Assembly (NCBI RefSeq): GCF_030124145.1
Contig: NZ_JASKMS010000023.1
Coordinates: 1 to 64,000, forward strand
Direction: 5' to 3'
Source of the DNA: Streptomyces sp. 378
GTDB lineage: Bacteria; Actinomycetota; Actinomycetes; Streptomycetales; Streptomycetaceae
DNA length: 64,000 nt
Position 1 is the first letter of the stretch, and the number at the start of each line of letters is the position of its first letter. Position numbers and translations under genes: made by a program. Positions 43,950 through 53,050 of the stretch are shown in pieces. A model generated the notes under the pieces. That model ran no database searches, was not told where the DNA came from, and worked only from the letters and a program-made list of their open reading frames with translations.

Positions 43950-44810
43950 ATGGATCCCGTTACTCGTCTCGGCGTGGTCGGATGCGGCCTCATGGGCTCC
44001 GGCATCGCCGAAGTCGCGGCCCGCAGCGGCATCGACGTCCGAGTCGCCGAGGCCACGCCGGACGCGCTGGAGGCAGGCCGCCGCCGGCTCACCGCCTCAC
44101 TGGACCGAGGCCTGCGGCGTGGCAAGCTCAGCGAGGAGCAGCGGGACCAGGCCCTCGCCAGGCTTTCCTTCACCCACGACCTCAGCGACTTGGCCGACCG
44201 CCAGTTCGTCGTCGAGGCGGTCGCCGAGAACCGCGACATCAAGACCGACGTCCTGCGGACCCTGGACAAGGCGGTCGAAGACCCCGCGGCGGTCCTGGCC
44301 ACCAACACCTCCTCGATCCCCATCGTCGATCTCGCCGTCGTCACCGAGCGGCCCGCACAGGTCATCGGCATGCACTTCTTCAACCCCGTGCCCGTGCAGC
44401 AGTTGGTGGAGGTCATTCCCGCCCTCACCACCAGCGCGGACACCGTGCTGCGCACCCGCGGCTTCGCCGAGCAGTTGGGCAGACGGGCCATCCAGGCGCC
44501 CGACCGCTCCGGCTTCGTCGTCAACGCCCTCCTCGTGCCCTACCTGCTCAGCGCGGTACGGATGGTGGAGTCGGGCTCCGCACAGCCGGAGGACATCGAC
44601 CGGGGCATGGAACTCGGATGTGCCCACCCCATGGGGCCGTTGCGGCTGCTCGACCTCATCGGCCTCGACACCGCCCAGGCCGTGGCCGAGTCGATGTACG
44701 AGGAGTTCAAGGAGCCGCTGTACGCACCGCCGTCCCTCCTGCGCCGCATGGTCGCCGCGGGCCACCTCGGCCGCAAGAGCGGCCGGGGCTTCCACATCTA
44801 CGACGCCTGA
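43950..44810 (+). CDS. 3-Hydroxyacyl-CoA (3-hydroxybutyryl-CoA-type) dehydrogenase
   Basis: 286 residues. Rossmann motif GVVGCGLMGSGIAEVAA, ATNTSSIPI, catalytic His in GMHFFNPVPVQQLVEV, and the C-terminal dimer domain with HPMGPLRLLDLIGLD. It oxidises (S)-3-hydroxybutyryl-CoA with NAD. Placed after icmF it would process the straight-chain butyryl-CoA produced by the mutase, so the two genes form a logical branch. AGGA lies six bases before ATG 43950. Confidence 0.93.
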   Translation: MDPVTRLGVVGCGLMGSGIAEVAARSGIDVRVAEATPDALEAGRRRLTASLDRGLRRGKLSEEQRDQALARLSFTHDLSDLADRQFVVEAVAENRDIKTDVLRTLDKAVEDPAAVLATNTSSIPIVDLAVVTERPAQVIGMHFFNPVPVQQLVEVIPALTTSADTVLRTRGFAEQLGRRAIQAPDRSGFVVNALLVPYLLSAVRMVESGSAQPEDIDRGMELGCAHPMGPLRLLDLIGLDTAQAVAESMYEEFKEPLYAPPSLLRRMVAAGHLGRKSGRGFHIYDA

Positions 44811-44812
44811 GC

Positions 44813-44843
44813 GCGCGTTCCGGCTGGGGTGCCGTGAACGCGC
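44813..44843. terminator. Hairpin between convergent genes
   Basis: GCGCGTTC (44813-44820) pairs with GAACGCGC (44836-44843) around a 15-base loop, directly after the dehydrogenase stop and before the convergent stress-protein stop at 44880. Confidence 0.55.
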
Positions 44844-44879
44844 CTTCGGGTCACGTCGTCCTTCTGTCCGCTGGGCTGG

Positions 44880-45785
44880 TCAGCCGTGCGCGACGACGCC
44901 GACGGGGGCGGCTGCGTGATGCATGACCGCGTGAGCCACGGACCCGATGTGCACGCCCAGCGGATTGCGGCGACGGCGCCTGCCGATGACGACGAGGGAG
45001 GCGTCGCGGGAGGAGTCGACGAGGAGGTTCGCGGCGTTGCCGGGGCGGGAGACCTCGGCGACCTCGACGTCCGGGTACTTCTGCCGCCAGGGCAGCAGCA
45101 CCTCGGTGAGCGCGGTGGCCTCCGCCCGGGCGAACTCCTCGTGCGACTCGAAACCCGCACCCATGGTGTAGACGGCGTAGGGCGACAGGCCCCAGCCGTG
45201 TACGACGGTCAGCGGGGCCCGACGGCACCCGGCCTCCTCGAAGGCGAAGTCGAGCACGCTCTCGGCGGGGCTGTCGGTGTCCAAGCCCAGAACGACGGGC
45301 CGGAACGCGGTGGCGGCGGACGGGATGCCGGCGGAGTCCCTGACATGTTCGTCCACGGCCTGCTCCCCGGCACGCACGAGGACCACGGCCGTCTCGGTAC
45401 GGGCGACCACGCTCTGCCCTATGGACCCCACCAGGAAGCCTCCGAGGCCGCTCAGCGCGCGGGAGCCGAGGACCAGCAGTTCCGCGTCGCGGGCCGCCTC
45501 CACGAGGGCGTCGGTCCGCGAACCGGTCAGCTGCTCGATGCCCACTTCGACATCCGGGTGGCGCAGCCGCAGGCCCTCGGCGGTCTCACGCGGGATCCGC
45601 TCGGTCCAGTGCCGGTGGGTCTCCGCGCCGAGGAGCGGCGCCTGCGCCATGCGTGCGGGTACGGGTTGCCACACGTGAACCAGCTTCACGGCCAGCCCGC
45701 GCAGCGCTGCCTCACGGGCGGCCCAGTCCGCGGCGGCCCGGCTCTCCAGCGAGCCATCGAGTCCCACGATGATCATACCGGGCAT
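44880..45785 (-). CDS. Universal stress protein, two Usp domains
   Basis: 301 residues with tandem Usp folds. Domain 1 (IIVGLDGSLESRAAADWA, ATP-loop LVLGSRALSGLGGFLVGSIG) is followed by domain 2 (VVLGLDTDSPAESVLDFAFE, VVIGRRRRRNPLGVHIGSVA). Such proteins bind ATP and appear under hypoxia or stationary phase in actinobacteria. AGGAGG precedes ATG 45785, and DosR-like palindromes lie about 65-100 bases upstream. Confidence 0.92.
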   Translation of the reverse strand: MPGMIIVGLDGSLESRAAADWAAREAALRGLAVKLVHVWQPVPARMAQAPLLGAETHRHWTERIPRETAEGLRLRHPDVEVGIEQLTGSRTDALVEAARDAELLVLGSRALSGLGGFLVGSIGQSVVARTETAVVLVRAGEQAVDEHVRDSAGIPSAATAFRPVVLGLDTDSPAESVLDFAFEEAGCRRAPLTVVHGWGLSPYAVYTMGAGFESHEEFARAEATALTEVLLPWRQKYPDVEVAEVSRPGNAANLLVDSSRDASLVVIGRRRRRNPLGVHIGSVAHAVMHHAAAPVGVVAHG

Positions 45786-45848
45786 GAAGCCCACCTCCTG
45801 TGTCGGACAAGTGCTACGACCTTGTCGTTCAGCGGTTTTCGAAGCCAG

Positions 45849-45883
45849 GGGCCGATGGGCCCGGACGGGGCCCGACCGGCCCC
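45849..45883. promoter_or_regulatory. DosR/DevR-like boxes upstream of a universal stress gene
   Basis: GGGCCGATGGGCCC (45849-45862) and GGGGCCCGACCGGCCCC (45867-45883) lie 64-98 bases upstream of the start at 45785. The first has the GGG-N8-CCC spacing of DosR-type boxes. Similar palindromes precede the other units of this region. Confidence 0.5.
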
Positions 45884-46044
45884 ATCGGCCGGCCGGCTCC
45901 GAGGTGGAGAACCACCTGGGCATGGCCGTCATCTGCTCGCCGATGGGCGGGACGCCCTCACTCACGGTCGAACGGAAGCCGAACCCCGACGGGCCGGCCG
46001 CATGGCCCGTGGGCCCCTTCTCGGACCTCGTGGGTGCCGGGGTC

Positions 46045-48762
46045 TCACGGGGTCGATGGCGGTGCTGCGCGCCGTCCGTGTCGTGCGTGTGCGGCCCGCC
46101 AGCCGTGCTCGGTCAGCAGCACGGTGAAGGCGGTGGCGAGGCAGATCGCCCACTGCGCCGGGCTGAGGGCGACGGTGTCGAAGACTCCTTGGGCGACCGG
46201 CGCCTGTACGGCGACGACCTGGAGGGTGAGGACGGCGGTCAGGCAGATCCACAGGGTGCGGTTGTGCAGCTGGTGGCGTCCGAGGACGGGGCCGTCCTCG
46301 CTGCGCGCGGCCAGGGCGTTGCAGAGCTGGAAGAGGACGAACGTGGTGAAGCCCATGGTGGCGGCGGTCGCGGTGTCGGTGAGGTGACGGGCCCCCGCGA
46401 ACACCGCCAGGGTGCCGACGGCCATGACCGCGCCGGAACGGATGACGGCGGCCAAGCGGCGGGCGTTCAGGATGCGTTCGCCGGGTGGGCGGGGCGGACG
46501 CCGCATCACGTTGCCCCCCGGTGGGTCGACGGCCAGGGCCATGGCGGGCGGCCCGTCCATGATGATGTTGACCCAGAGCAGCTGGATCGCGGACATGGGG
46601 GCGGGCATCCCGGCCAGTACGGTGGCGAGCAGGGTGAGGATGGCGCCGACGTTGGTGGACAGCTGGAAGCGGACGAAGGTGACGATGTTGTCGTAGATGG
46701 AGCGACCCTCACGGACCGCACGGACGATGGTGGAGAAGTCGTCGTCGGTGAGCACGATGTCGGCGGCCTCTTTGGCCACGTCGGTGCCGGTGACGCCCAT
46801 CGCGACGCCGATGTGGGCGGCGCGCAGGGCAGCGGCGTCGTTGACTCCGTCCCCGGTCATGGCCACGATGTGGCCGCGTCGGGCAAGCGCACGGACGAGG
46901 GTCACCTTGTGTTCGGGGGCGACACGGGCGAATACACCGACGCCCTCGATCCGGTCCGCCAGTTCGTCGTCGGTCATCCGGGCCAGTTCGGTGCCGGAGA
47001 CAACCTCGCCGGTGATGCCGAGTTCGCGGGCGATGGCGGTCGCGGTGTCGGCATGGTCCCCGGTGATCATTTTGACGCTGACACCGGCCTCCCGGGCCAG
47101 GGCGACCGCGTCGCGGGCCTCGGGGCGGGGCGGGTCGGCGATCCCGGCGACGGCGGTCAGGGTCAGCCCTCGCACCTCCTCCGGGTGGCCCCGGTCGGCG
47201 GTCGCGGTCGCGGCGCCCAGGACGCGCAGGCCCTGGCCGCCCATCCGCCGGGCGGCGTCGGTGACTTCCCGGCGGCGCTCGACGTCGAGGAGTGCCGGTC
47301 CCCGCTCGGTCAGGACGTGGGTGCAGCGGTCCAGCAGGACGTCGACGGCTCCCTTGGCGTGGACGACGGTCCGGCCGTCGGCGTCACGGTGGAAGGTGGC
47401 CATGTACTTGGCGGCCGGATCGAAGGGCACCTCCCCCGTACGCGGCACGTGCCCGCGCGGTTCGGCGTCGAGGCCGGCCTTGGCGGCAAGCACGATCAGG
47501 GCGGCCTCGGTGGGGTCGCCGGTGACACCGTCCGCGGTGCGGCGGGCGTCGTTGCACAGCGCGAACGGCAGCACCGCGTCGCGCACGTCCACGCCGGTGG
47601 TGTCGGCGGAGAGCACCGTGCCGGTGGTGTCGTAACCCTCGCCGGTCACCTCGTGGTCGCGTCCGGCCGCCCACAGGGCGCGGACGGTCATCTCGTTCAT
47701 GGTGAGTGTGCCGGTCTTGTCGCTGCACACCACGGTCGCCGAGCCGAGCGCCTCCACGGAGGCCAGTCGCTTGACGATGGCTCCGCGGCGGGCCATGCGG
47801 TAGACGCCCAGTGCCAGGGTGAGCGCGAGAACGGCGGGCAGCCCTTCGGGGATCGCCGCGACGGCCAGGGCCACCGCCCGCAGCGCGAGGTCGGCCGGCT
47901 CCTCGCCGCGCAGGAGGCCCACGAGGGCGTAGGCGGCCACGGCGACGCCGCTGATCGCGGCCAGGCGCCGGCCCAGGCTGTCCATCTGGACCTGGAGCGG
48001 GCTGGGCGGTTCCGCGCCGGTGCGCAGTGCCTCGGCGATCGCGCCGACCTCCGTGCGCATGCCGGTGGCCGTGACGATCATCTCGGCGCGACCGCGGGTC
48101 AGCGCGGTGTTCATGAAGAGCATGCCGGTGCGCTCGGCGACGGGGACGGGCTCGCCGCCGTCAGCCGCTGCGGGCGCGGTCGTCTTCGCGACGGGACGGG
48201 ACTCACCGGTCAGCGCCGCCTCGGCGGCCTCGACCGATTCGGCGACGGCCAGCCGCCCGTCGGCCGGGATACGGTCTCCGGCTTCCAGGAGGACGATGTC
48301 GCCGGGCACGAGGGCGCCGGCCGGGATCGTCCTCACCTGCCCGTCGCGCCGTACACGCGCGGTGGGGACCAGCATCTGGCGCAGCGCTTCCAGGCTGCGC
48401 TCGGCCCGCCGTTCCTGCAGGTAGCCGATGGTGGCGTTGATGAGCAGGACGACGGTGATGACGAGTGCGTCCTTGACCTCGCCGATGATCCCGGCGACGA
48501 CGGCTGCGGCGAGCAGGATGCCGATCAGCCAGCTGCGGAACTGGTCCAGCAGGCGCAGCCACTGCGGCCTGCGGGCCGGTTCCGCCAGCTCGTTGGCTCC
48601 CCACTCGGTGGCCCTCCGCTCGGCGTCCACCGTGGTCAGACCCATGGCCGGGACCACCGCGAGCGAGTCCGCCACGTCAGTGGCGTCGCGTCGGTGGGCG
48701 TCCGGCCGCAGGGGCGCCCGTGCCGGCGGAGTGGGATCGTCCAGCCTGGTCCGCTGAGACAC
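46045..48762 (-). CDS. Cation-transporting P-type ATPase (P2A, Ca2+-type)
   Basis: About 905 residues. The N-terminal cation-ATPase domain has the typical GANELAE. Actuator motif ALTGES, phosphorylation site CSDKTGTLT, hinge MTGDGVNDAAAL, ion-pathway helix AVAAIPEGLPAVLAL, and about ten membrane helices are present. The order resembles SERCA/PMR1-type pumps. GTG 48762 is preferred (AGGAG five bases upstream); GTG 48768 would overlap the upstream Usp gene stop by GTGA. Cotranscribed with that universal stress gene, as is common in DosR-type regulons. Confidence 0.92.
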   Translation of the reverse strand: MSQRTRLDDPTPPARAPLRPDAHRRDATDVADSLAVVPAMGLTTVDAERRATEWGANELAEPARRPQWLRLLDQFRSWLIGILLAAAVVAGIIGEVKDALVITVVLLINATIGYLQERRAERSLEALRQMLVPTARVRRDGQVRTIPAGALVPGDIVLLEAGDRIPADGRLAVAESVEAAEAALTGESRPVAKTTAPAAADGGEPVPVAERTGMLFMNTALTRGRAEMIVTATGMRTEVGAIAEALRTGAEPPSPLQVQMDSLGRRLAAISGVAVAAYALVGLLRGEEPADLALRAVALAVAAIPEGLPAVLALTLALGVYRMARRGAIVKRLASVEALGSATVVCSDKTGTLTMNEMTVRALWAAGRDHEVTGEGYDTTGTVLSADTTGVDVRDAVLPFALCNDARRTADGVTGDPTEAALIVLAAKAGLDAEPRGHVPRTGEVPFDPAAKYMATFHRDADGRTVVHAKGAVDVLLDRCTHVLTERGPALLDVERRREVTDAARRMGGQGLRVLGAATATADRGHPEEVRGLTLTAVAGIADPPRPEARDAVALAREAGVSVKMITGDHADTATAIARELGITGEVVSGTELARMTDDELADRIEGVGVFARVAPEHKVTLVRALARRGHIVAMTGDGVNDAAALRAAHIGVAMGVTGTDVAKEAADIVLTDDDFSTIVRAVREGRSIYDNIVTFVRFQLSTNVGAILTLLATVLAGMPAPMSAIQLLWVNIIMDGPPAMALAVDPPGGNVMRRPPRPPGERILNARRLAAVIRSGAVMAVGTLAVFAGARHLTDTATAATMGFTTFVLFQLCNALAARSEDGPVLGRHQLHNRTLWICLTAVLTLQVVAVQAPVAQGVFDTVALSPAQWAICLATAFTVLLTEHGWRAAHARHGRRAAPPSTP

Positions 48763-48764
48763 GG

Positions 48765-49634
48765 TCACTCCTCCCCGCGGACGACGGCGACGGGACAGTG
48801 GGCGTGGTGCAGCAGGGCCTGGCTGACCGAACCGAGCAAGAGCCCGGTGAAACCGCCGCGCCCCCGGGCACCGACGACCACCAGTTGAGCACCTCGGCCG
48901 GCATCGATGAGGGCCTGACGGACACGGGAGCGCACCAGGCGTCGCTCCACCGACACCTGGGGGAACTTCCCCTGCCAGGCGCTGACCGCCTCGTCCAGCA
49001 GCTGCTGTTCGGCCTCACGGAGCCGGTCGGCGTCCGCCACCATGGCGTTCAGGGGGTCGCCGGGACCCTTGTAGGCGTGCTCGCTCCAGGTGTTCCAGAC
49101 GTGCACGGCCACCAGCGGCGCCTTGCGCAGGGCCGCCTCGGTGAAGGCGAACTCCACCGCGCCCGCGCCGGCTTCGGAGCCGTCCACGGCCAGCACCACC
49201 GGACCGGCCGGGTCGGGGCGGCCTCGTACCACCATCAGAGGGCAGTGGCCGTGTGCGGCCAGGTGGACCGCCGTCGATCCCAGCAGTAGTCCCGAGAAGC
49301 CGCTCAGGCCCCGGCTGCCGGTCACGGCCAGCGACGCCGACCGCGACTCGATCTCCAGTACCTCGGTTGCCTCCCCGGCCACCACCGACCGGGTGACGGC
49401 CACATCCGGCGCTGCCGTGTGGGCCAGTTCCTCGGCGCGGGCCAGCACTCCGTGGGTCATCGGCTCCAGACCGTGGTCGGCCGGGCTCCAGGGCGGACTG
49501 CCGGCCGGCCGGTGTCCGAACGCGTGCACGATCCGCAATGGGGCGCCACGCAGCTGCGCCTCACGGGCCGCGACTTCGACCGCCTCAAGACTGGAGGCGG
49601 AGCCGTCCACCCCTGCGATCACCGGATGAGTCAC
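48765..49634 (-). CDS. Universal stress protein, two Usp domains
   Basis: 289 residues. Domain 1 starts PVIAGVDGSASSLEAVEVAA with ATP loop GSRGLSGFSGLLLGSTAVH; domain 2 has VVLAVDGSEAGAGAVEFAF and GARGRGGFTGLLLGSVSQAL. Start GTG 49634 with AGGAG six bases upstream. Close paralogue of the protein at 50071 (shared AVEFAF and LLLGSVSQALLHHAHCPVAV). First gene of an operon with the P-type ATPase and preceded by a DosR-like box at 49733. Confidence 0.92.
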   Translation of the reverse strand: MTHPVIAGVDGSASSLEAVEVAAREAQLRGAPLRIVHAFGHRPAGSPPWSPADHGLEPMTHGVLARAEELAHTAAPDVAVTRSVVAGEATEVLEIESRSASLAVTGSRGLSGFSGLLLGSTAVHLAAHGHCPLMVVRGRPDPAGPVVLAVDGSEAGAGAVEFAFTEAALRKAPLVAVHVWNTWSEHAYKGPGDPLNAMVADADRLREAEQQLLDEAVSAWQGKFPQVSVERRLVRSRVRQALIDAGRGAQLVVVGARGRGGFTGLLLGSVSQALLHHAHCPVAVVRGEE

Positions 49635-50070
49635 TGGGTTCTCCTGTTCCCGAGCGCCGCCGATGTGCGGCTTCTCGTCTCCCAGCCTCGGCTCAGCCGC
49701 TCGTTGTGCCCAGGGGCCACAGGGCCGTACCGAGGGCCGTTCGGCCCTGCCGAGTGTCTGCGGGCGATCCGGGCACCGGGCACGAGGCACCCCATGAGCA
49801 GGTCCACCCGTGGCACGGGAAGCACGAGGGCCACCGGCAGGCAGAGCGACACGTCGAAGGCCCGCGGCGGTGTGGTCCGCCGCGGGCCCGAGCCACCGTT
49901 TCGCCGCCCGTGGCGCCCCCCTCGCCGTCACCGACGCCTCGGCGCGTGGCCGCCTCTCGGCGCCGCACCGGCCATGAGGTGACGCCCCGCGCATCCGCGG
50001 CTGTCCTCACCCCACCCGGCACGCGACCCGCCCGCGTCCCGGGACGGGCAGGGCCCCGCACCTGGTGCGG
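49635..50070. other. Gap between two universal stress genes
   Basis: About 436 bases with open frames on both strands but no ribosome-binding site or recognisable protein. The only clear feature is the palindrome at 49733-49748. It probably holds the promoter of the leftward operon and degenerate sequence. Confidence 0.5.
49733..49748. promoter_or_regulatory. DosR/DevR-like box
   Basis: AGGGCCGTTCGGCCCT: seven-base arms AGGGCCG/CGGCCCT around TT, 98 bases upstream of the Usp start at 49634. It has the GGG-N8-CCC spacing of DosR boxes. Confidence 0.6.
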
Positions 50071-50958
50071 TCAGTCCCGCGCGCCCGCCGCCCGCACCAC
50101 CGCCACCGGGCAGTGGGCGTGGTGGAGGAGGGCCTGGCTGACCGAGCCGAGCAGCAACCCGGCGAAGCCGCCGCGCCCTCGGGCACCGACCACGACCAAC
50201 TGCGCGGACCGGCTGGCGTCGATCAACGCCTCCCGGGTTCGGCCGCGCACCACTTTCTGCTCCACCACCACTCTCGGATACCGTGCCCGGTGGCCGGCCA
50301 GCGCCTCGGACAGCAGGCGCTCCTCCTGCCCGGCGAGGGCGCCCGGCGGGTTCGCGTACGGAGCCGACGCATCCTGCGGCGCGGGCATCGGCGCGTTCCA
50401 CGTGGTCCAGGCGTGCAGCGCAACCAACGGCGCCTTCCGCAGCTCGGCCTCGGCGAAGGCGAACTCCACCGCCCGCTCCCCCGCGGCCGAGCCGTCGACA
50501 CCCAGCACCACCGGATCGTCCGCACTCGGCTCCTCCCGGGCCACCAGCACCGGACACCGGCCGTGCGCCGCCAGGTGCACCGCCGTCGACCCCACCAGCA
50601 GCCCGACGAAGCCGCCCATGCCCCGGGAGCCCACCACCACCAGCTCTGCCGCGCGCGACTGGGCCTCCAGGACCGTCAGGGAATCACCCGCCACCACGGC
50701 GCCGTTCACGTCGACCTCCGGTGCCGTCGCCCGCGCACGCTCGACCGCTTCGGTCACCAGACGGTCGGCCATCTTCCGAAGCCCGCCGTCGGGCGGACCC
50801 AACGGCGAGGGACTCAAGGGCACATGCGTCGCCGGCCAGACGAACGCGTGCACCACCCTGAGCTCCGCCCCACGCGCCCGCGCCTCCCGGGCCGCCGCCT
50901 CCACCGCGGCGAGACTCGACGCCGACCCGTCCACACCCACGACCACCAGAGCACTCAT
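50071..50958 (-). CDS. Universal stress protein, two Usp domains
   Basis: 295 residues. Domain 1 (LVVVGVDGSASSLAAVEAAA, GSRGMGGFVGLLVGSTAVH) and domain 2 (VVLGVDGSAAGERAVEFAF, GARGRGGFAGLLLGSVSQAL) each keep the GxxG-x9-G(S/T) nucleotide loop. GGAGGAGG precedes ATG 50958. It is the nearest paralogue of the 48765 protein, implying duplication. The box at 51046-51065 lies 87 bases upstream. Confidence 0.92.
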   Translation of the reverse strand: MSALVVVGVDGSASSLAAVEAAAREARARGAELRVVHAFVWPATHVPLSPSPLGPPDGGLRKMADRLVTEAVERARATAPEVDVNGAVVAGDSLTVLEAQSRAAELVVVGSRGMGGFVGLLVGSTAVHLAAHGRCPVLVAREEPSADDPVVLGVDGSAAGERAVEFAFAEAELRKAPLVALHAWTTWNAPMPAPQDASAPYANPPGALAGQEERLLSEALAGHRARYPRVVVEQKVVRGRTREALIDASRSAQLVVVGARGRGGFAGLLLGSVSQALLHHAHCPVAVVRAAGARD

Positions 50959-51264
50959 CGTGCCTCCTCCACTCGGACTTTCTTGGTTCTCCTCTCCAGC
51001 CCACCCCGGGCACCGCCTCGCTGTCACGGGGTCCACTGGCCACCGACAGGGCCGACCGGCCCTGTGCCGGCCGTCCGGCATGCCGGTCCCCGGACGCCGC
51101 GGGCCGCGCCGTCCGTCCTTACCCGAACGTTCTTCCACTCATCTCCTTGTGTGCGTCAGCGCTCGCGCAGCGGAGAAGACCAGGACCGCCGCGATGCCTG
51201 CCGACAGGAGGTGGAAGGCAGGGTGGAGCACTGCCGCGTTCAGGGTGCGCCGGCCTCGACGACC
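50959..51264. other. Upstream region of a universal stress gene
   Basis: About 306 bases without a supportable gene. It contains the perfect DosR-like palindrome at 51046-51065 and otherwise GC-rich sequence between the Usp start and the flavodoxin remnant. Confidence 0.5.
51046..51065. promoter_or_regulatory. DosR/DevR-like box, 9-bp arms
   Basis: ACAGGGCCG (51046-51054) and CGGCCCTGT (51057-51065) form a perfect inverted repeat around AC, 87 bases upstream of the Usp start at 50958. This is the best example of the box in the window. Confidence 0.65.
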
Positions 51265-51453
51265 TCACACCGTGGTCCGCCCCGCACGACCTTCAGCGCG
51301 CCGGTGTCGGGGCCGGTGCGAAGACGTCGTACGCCTCTTCCATACGCCGCCGACCACCACGGCCTCATAGCGGTCCAGGTCCGTCACGGTCTCGGCGATC
51401 TTCTCCATCGATCCGTTGGTCGACCCGTGGGCGACGAGCACCCTCTGCGCCAT
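51265..51453 (-). pseudogene. Flavodoxin-domain protein, internally deleted remnant
   Basis: From ATG 51453 (AGGAGG upstream) the reading is MAQRVLVAHGSTNGSMEKIA, the FMN phosphate-binding start of flavodoxin-domain proteins. It jumps directly to VTDLDRYEAVVVGG, normally about 20 residues further on, and then loses homology and stops at residue 62. An intact relative has about 170 residues. Such flavodoxins occur in the equivalent region of other streptomycetes, so this is decay of a once-present gene. Confidence 0.75.
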
Positions 51454-51530
51454 GGTGTCCGCCTCCTTTCACAAACGCCGCAGCCAGTCGTCCGCGACGC
51501 CACCGGGAACGCGCGTGTCGTCCCGGAACC

Positions 51531-52109
51531 GACGAGGGGCTCATCACGCCGGACGAGGCCCTGGCCCGGGTGAGCGGCGAGGGCCTGGCCCGGCTGATGT
51601 TCCCGCGGTTCGACGCCTCCGCGACCGGTACCGCGCTGGCCCACGGTGTCCCGGCCTCTCCCGGCGCGGCGGTCGGGGCCGTGGTCTTCGACTCCGCCCA
51701 GGCCGTACGCCGCGCCGCGGCCGGCGAGAAGGTCGTCCTCGTCCGCCAGGAGACCACCCCGGACGACCTGCCCGGCATGATCGCCGCACAGGCGGTCCTC
51801 ACCAGCCGGGGTGGCAAGACCAGCTCCGCCTACCTGGACAAGGGCGTCTTCTCCGCGTCCCCCTTCGAGACGCTCGACCGCGAGGGGGTCGGCCGACTGG
51901 TGGGCATCGCCGTCGCCGAGGGCCGCGCCACACGCCCGGACCTCACGATCGGGGTGTGCGGTGAGCACGGCGGCGATCCCGACTCGGTGCACTTCTTCCA
52001 CACCGCCGGACTGGACTACGTCTCCTGCTCGCCGTTCCGGGTGCCGGTGGCGCGACTGGAGGCAGGCCGGGCGGCGCTGGAGGAGACCGAGGGGAGCGAC
52101 AGCAGATGA
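51531..52109 (+). pseudogene. Pyruvate phosphate dikinase remnant (N-terminus and centre deleted)
   Basis: The frame starts inside a PPDK at DEGLITPDEALARVSGE (around residue 345 of a normal enzyme) and runs through the swivel domain start (GVPASPGAAVGAVVFDS). At RGGKTS, exactly before the phosphorylatable His, it jumps in frame to AYLDKGVFSASPFETLD near the C-terminus, then GVCGEHGGDPDS and VSCSPFRVPVARL. Both the ATP-grasp domain and about 300 central residues are lost. It is not a functional PPDK and has no ribosome-binding site. Confidence 0.85.
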
Positions 52110-52525
52110 ACCGTAGCCCCGCCATCACCGTGCACCCCGAGCAGACCGTGCCGGACGCCGCCCGGCTCGTGGAGCGCCGCGGCGTCGAGCGGCTGCCCGT
52201 GGTCGACGAGGCCGACCGCCTCATCGGCATCGCCACCCGTCGCGACCTGCTGCGGGTCTTCCCGCGCGAGGACGACGACGTCCGCCGTCAGGTGACCGAG
52301 GAGGTCGTCGTCACCGCGCTGAACCGTCCGTCCGACGCTGTCCGCGTCTCCGTCCGCGAAGGCGTCGTCACCCTCGACGGCCGGGTCGAAGTGCGCAGCC
52401 AGGTGCCGGAGCCCGTGCACGCCCTCTGGCGCCTCGACGGCGTGGTCGGCGTGGTGAACGGCCCGGGCTTGCGCATCGACGACTGCGAGTCACCCGCCCC
52501 GTCCCACCGGACCGGGAGCCGGTGA
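52106..52525 (+). CDS. CBS/BON-domain protein lacking its first CBS repeat
   Basis: 139 residues. One CBS repeat (ITVHPEQTVPDAARLVERRG to GIATRRDLLRVF) is followed by a BON domain (VREGVVTLDGRVEVRSQ). Full-length homologues have two CBS repeats in front of BON and about 220 residues, so the first repeat is missing. The start ATG overlaps the PPDK-remnant stop by ATGA. With no promoter or ribosome-binding site of its own it may be silent. Possible role before truncation: sensing adenine nucleotides. Confidence 0.7.
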   Translation: MNRSPAITVHPEQTVPDAARLVERRGVERLPVVDEADRLIGIATRRDLLRVFPREDDDVRRQVTEEVVVTALNRPSDAVRVSVREGVVTLDGRVEVRSQVPEPVHALWRLDGVVGVVNGPGLRIDDCESPAPSHRTGSR

Positions 52526-53000
52526 CCGCAGCGGCGGGCACTGCCGTGCCGCGGCTCGATCGGACCGGGGCCGACGGTCCCTGCCGAGCCGGGCCGGACG
52601 GACCCGAGAGGGACCCTTCGGCGCCTGCCACGGCGCCGGGACCCGCCGGAGAGTGGAGCCAGGGAGGGGCGCCGGTCCCCCGCGGTGTCCCTCCCGTCCC
52701 GAGCCCCCGCATGAGCACGGCGGCCCCTGACGACGGAGGGTGCGCGCCGGCCAACCGCGCATGCCGATGCGCGACGACATGCAGGAGCTCATGCGCACTG
52801 CGTACAACGGCTGAACACGGCCGTACCGGAAGCCGCCGCGCGGGAGCCTGACAGCTTCCGCGCGGTGGCTTCGCCATGCGGAGCGGTGCCGGCCGACGTA
52901 CCGAGGGGGTCCCACGGGCCCCTGCGCATGGGCCATCGGGCCGTACTGCACTGCCGGTGTGCTCGTGCGTCACACGGACAGCCAGCCCAGGTGCTCGCAG
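52526..53000. other. Intergenic region with box-like palindromes, no supportable gene
   Basis: No convincing protein. It holds a DosR-like box without a gene at 52568-52581 and a related palindrome just after it. There is also an 18-codon open frame at 52761-52814 (MPMRDDMQELMRTAYNG) without a ribosome-binding site, which may be the stub of a deleted gene. Confidence 0.45.
52568..52581. promoter_or_regulatory. Orphan DosR/DevR-like box
   Basis: GGGCCGACGGTCCC with GGG-N8-CCC spacing. No intact gene starts within 300 bases on either side, so the regulated gene has probably been deleted; the stub at 52761 is one candidate. Confidence 0.4.
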
Positions 53001-53037
53001 GGCCCGGACAGCGGATCCGGCGTCCGCGGTCCGGGCC
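53001..53037. terminator. Terminator hairpin after the phosphoketolase gene
   Basis: GGCCCGGAC-A-GCGGA pairs with TCCGC-G-GTCCGGGCC around a seven-base loop, giving about 14 pairs with one mismatch. It lies 13 bases beyond the phosphoketolase stop on its strand. Confidence 0.75.
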
Positions 53038-53050
53038 GCTCGGGCTCCTG

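Noticed and set aside
45769..48888. A 1039-codon plus-strand frame opposite the P-type ATPase
   Set aside because: Antisense shadow: Gly/Asp/His-rich with no recognisable motif, while the opposite strand has all P-type ATPase motifs.
52761..52814. An 18-codon open frame MPMRDDMQELMRTAYNG as a small gene
   Set aside because: No ribosome-binding site and no recognised homology; at most the stub of a deleted gene.
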